Origin: Synergistaceae bacterium
Lineage (GTDB): Bacteria > Synergistota > Synergistia > Synergistales > Aminobacteriaceae
Reading direction: 5' to 3'
Length of the DNA stretch: 35,185 nucleotides
Assembly: GCA_031274425.1 (NCBI GenBank)
Contig: JAISQE010000063.1
Span: forward strand, 1-35,185
The notes under the pieces were generated by a model. That model saw nothing but the letters and a program-made list of their open reading frames with translations. It did not search any database and was not told the origin of the DNA. Made by a program: the position numbers and the translations under genes. Of the stretch, positions 8,207 through 16,159 are shown piece after piece. How positions within the stretch are numbered: position 1 is the first letter of the stretch; each line of letters starts with the position of its first letter.

Positions 8207-9565
8207 ATGGAACCATTGCAAAGTTATTTGGACGACAAAATCGCTCGCGCAAAGAAGGCTCTGGCGGCACTGGAATCCTGCACCCAGGAGCAGGTCGACG
8301 CTTTCGCGAAAGCCTGCGCCAAGGCGGTGTGCGACAACGGGGAAAAGCTCGCCCGTCACGCCGTCGATGAAACGAAGATGGGCGTTTACGAAGATAAGGT
8401 GGCAAAAAACAAAAATAAGGCGAAATTGATCTGGTGGTCTCTGCGGAACAAACCGTCGGTGGGGATCATCGAGCGGAATCCCGACGCCGGCATCGTGAAA
8501 ATCGCCAAGCCGGTGGGAGTCGTCGGGGCGATCACCCCCGTCACCAATCCCATCGTCACCCCCATGTCCAACGCCATGTTCGCCCTGAAGGGCAGGAATC
8601 CGATCATCGTCGCTCCTCATCCGAAAGCGGTGTCCTGCGGAATCGAAACCGTCCGATACATGAACGAAGCGCTGAAAAAATTGGGCGCGCCGGAGGACTC
8701 CATTCAAATTATGGACGAGCCGTCGTTGGAGCTCACGCAGATGTTGATGCGCGCCGTGGATGTGATCATCGCCACGGGAGGGATGGGAATGGTCCGCGCG
8801 GTGTACGGCAGCGGGAAACCCGCGCTGGGAGTGGGCGCCGGCAACGTGCAATGTCTGGTGGACGACGACGTGGACTACGCCGCGGCCGCGAAGATGATCG
8901 TCACGGGACGCGCTTTCGATAACGGGATCATCTGCACGGGGGAACAAAGCGCCATTGTGCCGCGCCGCGATTTCGACAGAATATTGGAGCTGTTCGGCGA
9001 AAATGGAGGCTATGTGGTCCCCGACGCTCAGAGGGCGGCATTGCGCGACGCCGTTTTTCCGGGCGGTAAAATGAACCCGGCCTGGGTGGGTCAGAGCGCG
9101 GCTTCCATCGCCAAGGCGGCGGGCATCTCCATGCCCCAGGGGGCGAAAGTCCTCGTGGTGGAAGCGGAGGGCGTCGACGACGTGTTGGGGAGCGAGAAGA
9201 TGTTCCCGGTGCTGACCGCCTATCGTTACGATACCTGGGAGCAGGCCATCGAGATCGCCCGGGCGAACCTCGACAAGATCGGCAAGGGACACAGCATCAG
9301 CATCCACTCTCACAACCGCCTGCATGTGGAAGAAGCCGCTTTGAAAACCGAGGTTTCGCGTATTGTCGTCAACCAGATCTGCTCGACGTCGGGGGGAGGC
9401 AGTTATCAGAACGGCCTGACTCCGACAAATACTTTGGGCTGCGGTTCCTGGGGAAACAACTCCCTCTCCGAAAATCTCTCTTACTTCCACCTGATCAACA
9501 TCTCTCGCATCGCCAACGTTTTGGAGGATCGGACGGCGCCGCCCGAGGAGAAAATCTGGGCCTAG
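8207..9565 (+). CDS. CoA-acylating aldehyde dehydrogenase (SucD/SauS-like)
   Basis: NAD(P)-dependent enzyme that interconverts an acyl-CoA and its aldehyde. The product has 452 residues and matches by eye the succinate-semialdehyde dehydrogenase SucD of Clostridium kluyveri along its length, including ETKMGVYEDKVAK, KGRNPIIVAPHPKA and NTLGCGSWGNNSLSENL. The same family contains sulfoacetaldehyde dehydrogenase SauS and EutE-like enzymes. The catalytic cysteine is C243 in NGIICTGEQS, and the nucleotide-binding loop is ATGGMGMV (189-196). The ATG at 8207 has GAGGGAG 7 nt upstream; an ATG at 8202 is out of frame. The next gene, 29 nt downstream, encodes a CoA-transferase, so a C4 dicarboxylate or sulfonated C2 acid may be activated and reduced. 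Substrate is unresolved. Confidence 0.88.
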   Translation: MEPLQSYLDDKIARAKKALAALESCTQEQVDAFAKACAKAVCDNGEKLARHAVDETKMGVYEDKVAKNKNKAKLIWWSLRNKPSVGIIERNPDAGIVKIAKPVGVVGAITPVTNPIVTPMSNAMFALKGRNPIIVAPHPKAVSCGIETVRYMNEALKKLGAPEDSIQIMDEPSLELTQMLMRAVDVIIATGGMGMVRAVYGSGKPALGVGAGNVQCLVDDDVDYAAAAKMIVTGRAFDNGIICTGEQSAIVPRRDFDRILELFGENGGYVVPDAQRAALRDAVFPGGKMNPAWVGQSAASIAKAAGISMPQGAKVLVVEAEGVDDVLGSEKMFPVLTAYRYDTWEQAIEIARANLDKIGKGHSISIHSHNRLHVEEAALKTEVSRIVVNQICSTSGGGSYQNGLTPTNTLGCGSWGNNSLSENLSYFHLINISRIANVLEDRTAPPEEKIWA

Positions 9566-9594
9566 CCCCATTAAAATTCATAGGGAGCCAATCG

Positions 9595-11037
9595 ATGCAA
9601 ACGTCACAGCGTATTCACAATCCATCAATCGCGGAAAAAGTCGTTTCGGCCCAAGTCGCGGCCGCGCTGGTTGCGGACGGTATGGTGATCGCGACCAGCG
9701 GCTTCACGCCGGCGGGATACCCCAAGGCGGTGCCCTTGGCCCTGGCCGAACGGGCAAAAAAAGGGGAAAAGATCGGCATCACCCTGATCGCCGGAGCGTC
9801 GGTGGGGCCGGAAATCGATCAAGCCCTCGTGGACGCCGGCGTCATCAAACGACGTTTCCCCTACCAAAACAGCAAAGCGCTGCGGGACGCGATCAACAAA
9901 GGCGAAATCGAATTTGCCGACATTCATCTCAGCCATCTTCCCGTGTGGATGAAGAACGGCTACTTCGGCGAAATCGATCTGGCCATTGTGGAGGCGACTC
10001 AAATCGACGAGCAAGGTCGAATTTATCCGACCACCTCCGTCGGCATCTCCAATATCGCGGTAGATTTGGCAAAACGCGTGATCGTCGAGGTCAACAGCGT
10101 GCAGCCTTTGTCGCTCGCGGGCATCCACGACATTTACGGCGTCGCCAAGGCTCCGGACACCCGCCCGATACCCCTGACCGACCCGAGCCAACGTATCGGC
10201 GTTCCCTACATATCCTGCCCTCCCGAAAAAATAGCGGCGGTGGTTTTGACCGATATCCCCGATTCTACCTCGCCGGTGGCCCCCATCGACGAGATTTCCG
10301 AGAAGATAGCCGGTCACCTGACCGAATTTTTGCGCAACGAGGTATCGGCGGGGCGTCTGCCCCGCAATTTGCGTCCGTTGCAGTCGGGGGTTGGGAGCGT
10401 GGCCAACGCCGTGTTGGGCGGGTTGATTCGCTCCGATTTCGAACATCTCACCGTCTACTCGGAGGTGCTGCAGGACTCCGTGCTCGATCTCATCGACGCG
10501 GGCAAGGTCGACTTCGCCTCGGCGACGTCTCTTACCCTATCCCCTGAGCGGCTGGAGGATTTTTACAAGAATCTCGATCGATACCGCGAAAAAATTTTGC
10601 TGCGGCCCCAGGAGATCAGCAACCATCCCGAGGTCATCCGCAGGCTCGGCCTCATTGCCATGAACACGGCGATCGAAGCCGACGTCTACGGCAACGTGAA
10701 CTCCAGTCATATCGGCGGAACTCGTTTGATGAACGGCATTGGAGGGTCGGGGGATTTCGCCCGCAACGCGGGAATCAGCGTTTTTCTGACGGAATCGACG
10801 GCCAAGGAGGGACTTATCTCAAGCATTGTCCCCGCCGTCACCCACGTCGACCACAACGAACACAGCGTACAGGTCCTCGTCACGGAACAGGGCGTCGCGG
10901 ATCTCAGGGGATTGGGGCCCCTGCGGCGCGCGCGGACGATCATCGACCACTGCGCCCATCCAAACTTCAAAAGCATGTTGGAGTCTTATCTTTACCAAGC
11001 CTGCGAGCGCAGCAAATATAAGCACATACCCTTGTAG
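9595..11037 (+). CDS. Acetyl-CoA hydrolase/transferase family CoA-transferase (Cat1/AarC-like)
   Basis: Moves CoA between carboxylic acids, typically acetate and succinate. The product has 480 residues and fits the Cat1/AarC succinyl-CoA:acetate CoA-transferase family. The probable catalytic glutamate is E290 in VYSEVLQDSVLD. The oxyanion/CoA-loop motif GIGGSGDFARNA is present near residue 381, and the C-terminal VTEQGVADLRGLGP is characteristic. The start at 9595 follows GGGAG. It lies between the acylating aldehyde dehydrogenase and a membrane exchanger, all same-strand with gaps of 29 and 38 nt, so an operon is likely. In C. kluyveri Cat1 and SucD work together on succinate. Here the acid could equally be another short carboxylate or sulfocarboxylate. 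Confidence 0.88.
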   Translation: MQTSQRIHNPSIAEKVVSAQVAAALVADGMVIATSGFTPAGYPKAVPLALAERAKKGEKIGITLIAGASVGPEIDQALVDAGVIKRRFPYQNSKALRDAINKGEIEFADIHLSHLPVWMKNGYFGEIDLAIVEATQIDEQGRIYPTTSVGISNIAVDLAKRVIVEVNSVQPLSLAGIHDIYGVAKAPDTRPIPLTDPSQRIGVPYISCPPEKIAAVVLTDIPDSTSPVAPIDEISEKIAGHLTEFLRNEVSAGRLPRNLRPLQSGVGSVANAVLGGLIRSDFEHLTVYSEVLQDSVLDLIDAGKVDFASATSLTLSPERLEDFYKNLDRYREKILLRPQEISNHPEVIRRLGLIAMNTAIEADVYGNVNSSHIGGTRLMNGIGGSGDFARNAGISVFLTESTAKEGLISSIVPAVTHVDHNEHSVQVLVTEQGVADLRGLGPLRRARTIIDHCAHPNFKSMLESYLYQACERSKYKHIPL

Positions 11038-11075
11038 AAATGCCGGGCGCGCTCGAACTGTAAGGAGGAATTGAC

Positions 11076-12197
11076 ATGAGCACTCTGATGATCTTGTTTT
11101 CTATCATTGTATTGGGTTATCTGCTGGGCAGCGTCAAGATCGCGGGGCTGCAGCTCGGGACATCGGGAGTGTTGCTCGTGGGTTTGGTGTTCGGGCATTT
11201 CGGGATGGAGCTCCCCGCCGTCGTTCGGGATATGGGGCTCGTCTTGTTTGTCGCGGCCGTCGGGTTCATCGCGGGGCCGATTTTTTTCCAGAACTTCAAG
11301 AATAAAGCCATGAACTACATCGTCCTGGGGATTCTCATCATCGTCACGGGCGCTGTGAGCTGCGTCTTATCCATTAAGTTCTTAGGCATTCCCGTGCCCG
11401 CGGCCGTGGGGCTTTTAGCCGGAGCGCTCACCAGCACGCCGGGACTCGCGGCGGCCATAGAGGCTTCCCGCAGCGACCTGGCCAGCATCACATACGGCAT
11501 TGCCTATCCCTTTGGGGTCGTGGGGGTGGTGTTGTTCGTGCAGTTGATGCCCAAGATTTTGCGCGTGGACATTCGAGCCGAGGCCGCCCGCCTAGCGGCC
11601 GCCGCTGGCGCCGAAAAAAACGAAAAGAACCCTCGCGAGAAGTTTTACAGCTTGGACAACTGCGGCTTCTTTGCCCTGGGCGTGGCCGCCGTATTGGGAC
11701 TCCTCATCGGCCGAATCACGCTGCCGTTGCCCGGCGGGGCCAACTTCAACCTCGGGACCACGGGCGGTCCCCTGCTGATGGGGCTCGTCATGGGGCACTT
11801 GGGTCACATCGGTCCTCTGTCTATCACGATGCCCGCCGCCACCGCGAAGCCGATGCGGGAATTGGGGCTGATCTTTTTTCTCATGGGGGCGGGCGCCAAT
11901 GCCGGCAAGGGCTTTGTGGAGGTGCTGCTGGGCAACGGCGCGACGCTGTTCTTCGCGGGCGTTGTGATGACCTTGTTGCCGATGTTGGTGGGATTTTTTG
12001 TGGCGATGCGTTTTATGAAGCTGGAGCTTTCCAACATTCTGGGTTCGATCTGCGGCGGCATGACCAGTACTCCGGCGTTGGGCGCGCTGATCGAGGTGGC
12101 TGGGACCGACGCCGTGGCGGCGGCTTACGCGGCCACGTACCCCATCGCCCTGATCTGCGTGGTGCTGACGTGCCAGTTCATCGCGCTTTTGATGTAA
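11076..12197 (+). CDS. AspT/YidE-family transporter, short form without TrkA-C domains
   Basis: Integral membrane transporter of 373 residues with about ten hydrophobic segments. It consists of two homologous halves: GALTSTPGLAAAIEAS with YGIAYPFGVVGVVLFVQL in the first, and GGMTSTPALGALIEVAG with YAATYPIALICVVL in the second. This duplicated module with a TSTP motif is that of the aspartate:alanine exchanger AspT and of YidE/YbjL. Those proteins usually carry two TrkA-C domains between the halves. Here only about 45 hydrophilic residues (roughly 167-210) join them, so the regulatory domains are missing. Start ATG 11076 has AAGGAGG 8 nt upstream. Operon position suggests it imports or exchanges the organic acid handled by the two preceding enzymes. 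Confidence 0.8.
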   Translation: MSTLMILFSIIVLGYLLGSVKIAGLQLGTSGVLLVGLVFGHFGMELPAVVRDMGLVLFVAAVGFIAGPIFFQNFKNKAMNYIVLGILIIVTGAVSCVLSIKFLGIPVPAAVGLLAGALTSTPGLAAAIEASRSDLASITYGIAYPFGVVGVVLFVQLMPKILRVDIRAEAARLAAAAGAEKNEKNPREKFYSLDNCGFFALGVAAVLGLLIGRITLPLPGGANFNLGTTGGPLLMGLVMGHLGHIGPLSITMPAATAKPMRELGLIFFLMGAGANAGKGFVEVLLGNGATLFFAGVVMTLLPMLVGFFVAMRFMKLELSNILGSICGGMTSTPALGALIEVAGTDAVAAAYAATYPIALICVVLTCQFIALLM

Positions 12198-12240
12198 CGG
12201 GTTCGCCGTCTGGTCGATACGGATCTCGCCGCCCCTCGGA

Positions 12241-12286
12241 AAGGCGCGGACCGAAACGCGCCTCCGGCAATTGCGCGCGCGCGTTT
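12241..12286. other. GC-rich overlapping hairpins between convergent genes
   Basis: AGGCGCG/CGCGCCT (from about 12242) and GAAACGCGC/GCGCGTTTC (to about 12287) are two mutually exclusive stems between the transporter and the convergent pseudouridine synthase gene. Neither is followed by a T-run, so they may act only as weak transcription barriers. Confidence 0.4.
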
Positions 12287-13266
12287 CAGTGAATGAGCGC
12301 TGTTAGCTGCTCTCTCAGTTCGCCGGGCAAGGGGCAGGTGAAGGTTAGGGGTTGTCCCGTGCTTGGGTGGGTGAATGCCAATCGCCAAGAATGCAGAAAA
12401 ACTCTGGCGAAGTTCGGAAGTCCTTTCGCGCCGTAGAGCACGTCTCCCACAAGCGGGTGGCCCGCCGTGGCCATGTGGACCCGTATCTGGTGCGTTCGTC
12501 CCGTGAGGAGCCCGCAGATCGCGAAGGCGTAACCGGGCCTGTTCCAGAGGACGCGATACTCGGTCGCCGACGGGCGGCCGCCCTCGACAACGGCCATCTT
12601 CAGACGGTTTTGGGGATGACGGCCGATGGGTCCCTCCAAAGTTCCCCGCAGCCGCTCGAACTGGTTGTGGACCAAGGCAAGATAACTTTTTTCGACGCTT
12701 CGTTCTTTAAAGGCTTTTTGCAGGGATTCCATTGTTTTTTGTTCCCGGGCCACCAACATCAAGCCGGACGTGGTGGCGTCCAGCCGATGCACGATCCCCG
12801 GCCGCGTCACGTTGTTGAAAGGACCCAGGTCGGGCCAGCGAAAAAGAAGCCCGTGGACCAAAGTTCCCCTCCAGTGTCCCGGCGCCGGATGGACGACCAG
12901 CCCGGCGGGTTTGTTGACGACCAGAAGATGCCGGTCCTCGTAAACGACCTGAAAGGGCACGTCCTCGGGTTCGATCTCCAGGGTTTCCGGCGGCGGAACG
13001 GAGACGACGACGCTGTCGCCGCCAGCGATTTTATATGAAGGTTTTATCCTGCGGGAAAGGCCGAGCCCATCGATCTCGACACGGCCCTCCTCGATCAGCT
13101 TCCGAGCGAAGGCGCGGGTGACGCCCAGTTGTCGGGAAATCGAGATGTCCAGCCTCTCCGTCGTTTCGGCGGTGAAACGTTCGGGCGGGGAGACCGGCTC
13201 TCCAGCATCCGCAAAAAAATCCAATTCCCGCCCGTTCTTTTCTATCCCTTTAAAACTCCCGCGCAT
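12286..13266 (-). CDS. RluA/RluD-family RNA pseudouridine synthase
   Basis: Converts specific uridines of rRNA or tRNA to pseudouridine. The product has 326 residues if started at the ATG at 13266, which overlaps the 3' end of ileS by 25 nt. The start is uncertain; a TTG after GGGCGGGAA about 14 codons later is another choice. An S4 RNA-binding domain occupies about 36-95 (TERLDISISRQLGVTRAFAR and on). The catalytic domain has the family signature GIVHRLDATTSGLMLVA with catalytic D163, and the downstream GRTHQIRVH motif is present. Its coupling to ileS suggests cotranscription of two translation-related genes. The exact target uridines cannot be deduced. Confidence 0.88.
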   Translation of the reverse strand: MRGSFKGIEKNGRELDFFADAGEPVSPPERFTAETTERLDISISRQLGVTRAFARKLIEEGRVEIDGLGLSRRIKPSYKIAGGDSVVVSVPPPETLEIEPEDVPFQVVYEDRHLLVVNKPAGLVVHPAPGHWRGTLVHGLLFRWPDLGPFNNVTRPGIVHRLDATTSGLMLVAREQKTMESLQKAFKERSVEKSYLALVHNQFERLRGTLEGPIGRHPQNRLKMAVVEGGRPSATEYRVLWNRPGYAFAICGLLTGRTHQIRVHMATAGHPLVGDVLYGAKGLPNFARVFLHSWRLAFTHPSTGQPLTFTCPLPGELREQLTALIH

Positions 13267-16064
13267 CGAGGACACAGGCCGTCTTCCGTCGGGGTTTCGG
13301 AGTACTTCCAGCACCGGGGGCACTTGCTGCCGGACGTGAAGGCCGCGGACATTTCGTAGCCCGTCTCCTCGTCTTTGACGATCTTTGTTCCCGTCAGCTC
13401 GTCCACCCACTCGAACTTCGACACGATGGCGATGTCCGCCATTTCCTGCAGGGTGAAGGCCGACGCGATGTCGGCGAGGCCGTCCGTCTTTTTGACCTGC
13501 ACGAAGGCCTCCAGCGACGTTCCGATCGTCTTGGCCGCGCGCAGTTCCTCCAGCATCCGGGACACCGCGCCCCGCAGAACCAGCACCTTGTCCCAGAGCG
13601 CGTCGAGAGACTCGTCTATCGCGCCGGCGTCGGGCTTTGGAAAATCGGTCAGGAAAACGCTCTCGGGCAGGGAAGGGTCAATCGCGCGCATTTCCTGCCA
13701 GATTTCCTCGGACGTGAAGCTCAGAATCGTGGCCAACATGCGGGTGATGGCGGAAAGCGCCTCCCACATGGCGGTTTGGGCGCTGCGCCGGAGGAGGGAA
13801 TCGGTGGCCTCCACGTAGAGGCGGTCTTTGTTGACGTCCAGATAGAACGCGCTCAACTCGGTGACGCAGAACGAGTGAATCGCGTAGGTCGGCAGGTGGT
13901 ACTCGTAGTTTTCGAATCCGTCTCCGGCCCGCTCGATCACATGGTTCAGCTTGCTGAGGATCCAGCGGTCCATCGGCAGCATTTTCTCCCGCGGCACGGC
14001 GTGCTTTTGGGGATCGAAGCCGTGCAGGTTTCCCAAAAGGAAGCGCGCAGTGTTGCGGATGCGCCGGTATGTTTCGGACAGAGACTTCATGATGGGTTTC
14101 GAGATGCGCACGTCGTTGCGGTAGTCGGTGGAGGCCACCCACAGGCGCAGGATATCCGCTCCGTACTCGTCCACCACCTCCTGGGGAAACACGGAGTTTC
14201 CCAGGGACTTCGACATTTTGCGCCCCTCTCCGTCCAGGATGAATCCATGAGTCAAGACCTGCCTGTAAGGCGCCTTGTTCTTCACGGCGACCGCGGTCAG
14301 AAGAGAGGACTGGAACCAGCCGCGATGCTGGTCGCTGCCCTCCAGGTATATTCCCGTCGGCCACTCGTGCCCTTCTCGCGTGTTCAGGACGGCGAAGTGC
14401 GAGATGCCGGAGTCGAACCAGACGTCGATGATGTTGCTGTCCTTGGAGACGTTGCGCGAGCCGCAGGCGTCGCAGACGGCCAGGTCCCCGAAGAGCGACT
14501 CGGGCGTCTGTTCTTTGTCCCACCAGATGGAGCAACCCTCGGGGGAGTTCTTGACCTTTTTCGCGAAGAGGCGGATCCGCTGGGAGGTCAGGGAATGCTC
14601 GCCGCAGTCCCCGCATTTCAACGCGGGGATCGGCACGCCCCAGATCCTCTGGCGGCTGATGCACCAGTCGGATCGATCCCGCACCATGTTGTAAATGCGA
14701 TCGTGCCCCCAGTCGGGGATCCAGCGGACCTCGTTGTCGATGACCTCCAGAGCCCTGTCCCGGAACTTGGACACGGAGATGAACCACTGTTCCGTCGCGC
14801 GGAAGATGACGGGCTTTTTGCAGCGCCAACAATGGGGATAGCTGTGCATGATCGTGCCGCTGCCCAAAAGCCGCCCCCGCTCCGCGATCAGCTCCAGGGC
14901 CTTTTTACCTCCCGAGATGATGTCCATGCCCCCCACTAAAGGGGTGTGTTTCAAGTAGCGTCCGGCGTCGTCCACGGGGTTGTAGATGTCGATGCCGTAC
15001 TTGACGCCGCTTTCGAAGTCCTCGGTTCCGTGTCCCGGCGCGGTGTGGACGCAACCCGTGCCGGAGTCCAGTTGAATGTAGTCGGCCAGGATCAAGGGGA
15101 CTTTTCGGTCGTCGTAAAAGGGATGGATAGAGATCAGCCCCTCGAGCTCGGCGCCCTTGACCTTGAGCAGCGGCTCCCCCAGGGCGAGACCCGTTTCCTT
15201 GGCGACGGAGTCCCTCAGTTCCTCGGCGATCAGGTAGACTTTGCCTCCCGCCTCGTAAAAGCCGTACTCGTACTGAGGGTGCAGAGCCACGGCCATGCTC
15301 GCGGGCAGGGTCCAGGGCGTCGTCGTCCAGATGACGACGTAAACGTCCTTCCCCGTCAGTTGAGGGTATTTCGGGGGCGTGTTCCCCGAGCCTCCGGCTT
15401 CCGGCACGGGATAGGCGATATACACGGAGGGCGAGGACTCGTCCCAGTACTCGATTTCTCCGGTCGCCAGAGCCGTTTGGCAGTCGACGCACCAATAGAC
15501 CGGCTTCAGTCCGCGATAGACCAAGTCCTTATCGACCATGTCGGCGAACGTATCCAATTCCACGGCCTCGTATTCCGGCTTCAGGGTGATGTAGGGGTTG
15601 TCCCATTCCCCGAATACGCCCAAACGCTTGAACTCCTCGGTCTGAACGTCGATGAACCGATAAGCGAACTCCGTGCATTTTTTGCGGAGCAGGACGGGAT
15701 CCGCGGCTTCTTTGGACATTTTCTCGTCCTTCAGCACGCGAAGCTCCGTCGGCAGGCCATGGGTGTCGTAACCTGGGATAAAAGGAGAATAAAACCCGCT
15801 CATTAGCTTGTACTTGGGGATAAAGTCCTTGAGGATCTTGTTGAAGGCGGTTCCGATATGGATGTTCGCGTTGGCGTAGGGGGGGCCGTCGTGGAGGATG
15901 AACTTCTCCGCCCCTTCCCGTCGCTTCAGTACCTTGCGGTACGTGTCGTTTTCCTGCCAGAACTTCAAAAATGCGGGCTCACGGCTCGCCAAGTTGGCCC
16001 TCATGGGAAAGTTCGTGACGGGAAGGTTCAGCGTATCCTTGTAATCTTTGCATTCTTTACACAT
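13242..16064 (-). CDS. ileS: Isoleucyl-tRNA synthetase
   Basis: Charges tRNA-Ile in the cytosol. The full-length product has 940 residues. The class I signatures are HIGT at 69-72 and KMSKS at 616-620, with the CP1 editing domain between them (WTTTPWTLPAS at 246-256 and TGCVHTAPGHGTEDF at 336-350). The C-terminal zinc finger is intact, with CPRC at 915-918 and CPRC at 931-934. An unusual extra CKEC lies at residues 2-5. This is the bacterial zinc-finger type, sensitive in general to mupirocin. GAGGGGG precedes the ATG. A terminator hairpin lies only about 20 nt upstream of the start codon, so the gene either has a promoter overlapping it or depends on read-through. No T-box leader is visible. 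Confidence 0.97.
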   Translation of the reverse strand: MCKECKDYKDTLNLPVTNFPMRANLASREPAFLKFWQENDTYRKVLKRREGAEKFILHDGPPYANANIHIGTAFNKILKDFIPKYKLMSGFYSPFIPGYDTHGLPTELRVLKDEKMSKEAADPVLLRKKCTEFAYRFIDVQTEEFKRLGVFGEWDNPYITLKPEYEAVELDTFADMVDKDLVYRGLKPVYWCVDCQTALATGEIEYWDESSPSVYIAYPVPEAGGSGNTPPKYPQLTGKDVYVVIWTTTPWTLPASMAVALHPQYEYGFYEAGGKVYLIAEELRDSVAKETGLALGEPLLKVKGAELEGLISIHPFYDDRKVPLILADYIQLDSGTGCVHTAPGHGTEDFESGVKYGIDIYNPVDDAGRYLKHTPLVGGMDIISGGKKALELIAERGRLLGSGTIMHSYPHCWRCKKPVIFRATEQWFISVSKFRDRALEVIDNEVRWIPDWGHDRIYNMVRDRSDWCISRQRIWGVPIPALKCGDCGEHSLTSQRIRLFAKKVKNSPEGCSIWWDKEQTPESLFGDLAVCDACGSRNVSKDSNIIDVWFDSGISHFAVLNTREGHEWPTGIYLEGSDQHRGWFQSSLLTAVAVKNKAPYRQVLTHGFILDGEGRKMSKSLGNSVFPQEVVDEYGADILRLWVASTDYRNDVRISKPIMKSLSETYRRIRNTARFLLGNLHGFDPQKHAVPREKMLPMDRWILSKLNHVIERAGDGFENYEYHLPTYAIHSFCVTELSAFYLDVNKDRLYVEATDSLLRRSAQTAMWEALSAITRMLATILSFTSEEIWQEMRAIDPSLPESVFLTDFPKPDAGAIDESLDALWDKVLVLRGAVSRMLEELRAAKTIGTSLEAFVQVKKTDGLADIASAFTLQEMADIAIVSKFEWVDELTGTKIVKDEETGYEMSAAFTSGSKCPRCWKYSETPTEDGLCPRCAGVLKG

Positions 16065-16082
16065 CTCAACCGCCCCCTCGAG

Positions 16083-16123
16083 TAAAAACGTATCGCCACA
16101 CGTTCGGCACGCGGGCGATACGT
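16083..16123 (-). terminator. Intrinsic terminator between the metal ATPase and ileS
   Basis: On the minus strand a perfect 10-bp stem ACGTATCGCC/GGCGATACGT (16123-16114 and 16097-16088) is followed by TTTTTAC. It begins 36 nt after the ATPase stop codon and ends about 20 nt before ileS. Confidence 0.8.
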
Positions 16124-16159
16124 AATACTATCATAAAATAAAGGCGCTTGCACGACGAC

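Noticed and set aside
12241-12286. Intrinsic terminator between the AspT-like transporter and the pseudouridine synthase genes
   Set aside because: Strong stems exist but no T-run follows on either strand, so I list only hairpins and not a terminator.
16065-16159. T-box riboswitch controlling ileS
   Set aside because: The gap is only 95 nt and contains a simple hairpin terminator. It is too short for stem I plus antiterminator, and no T-box motif is visible.
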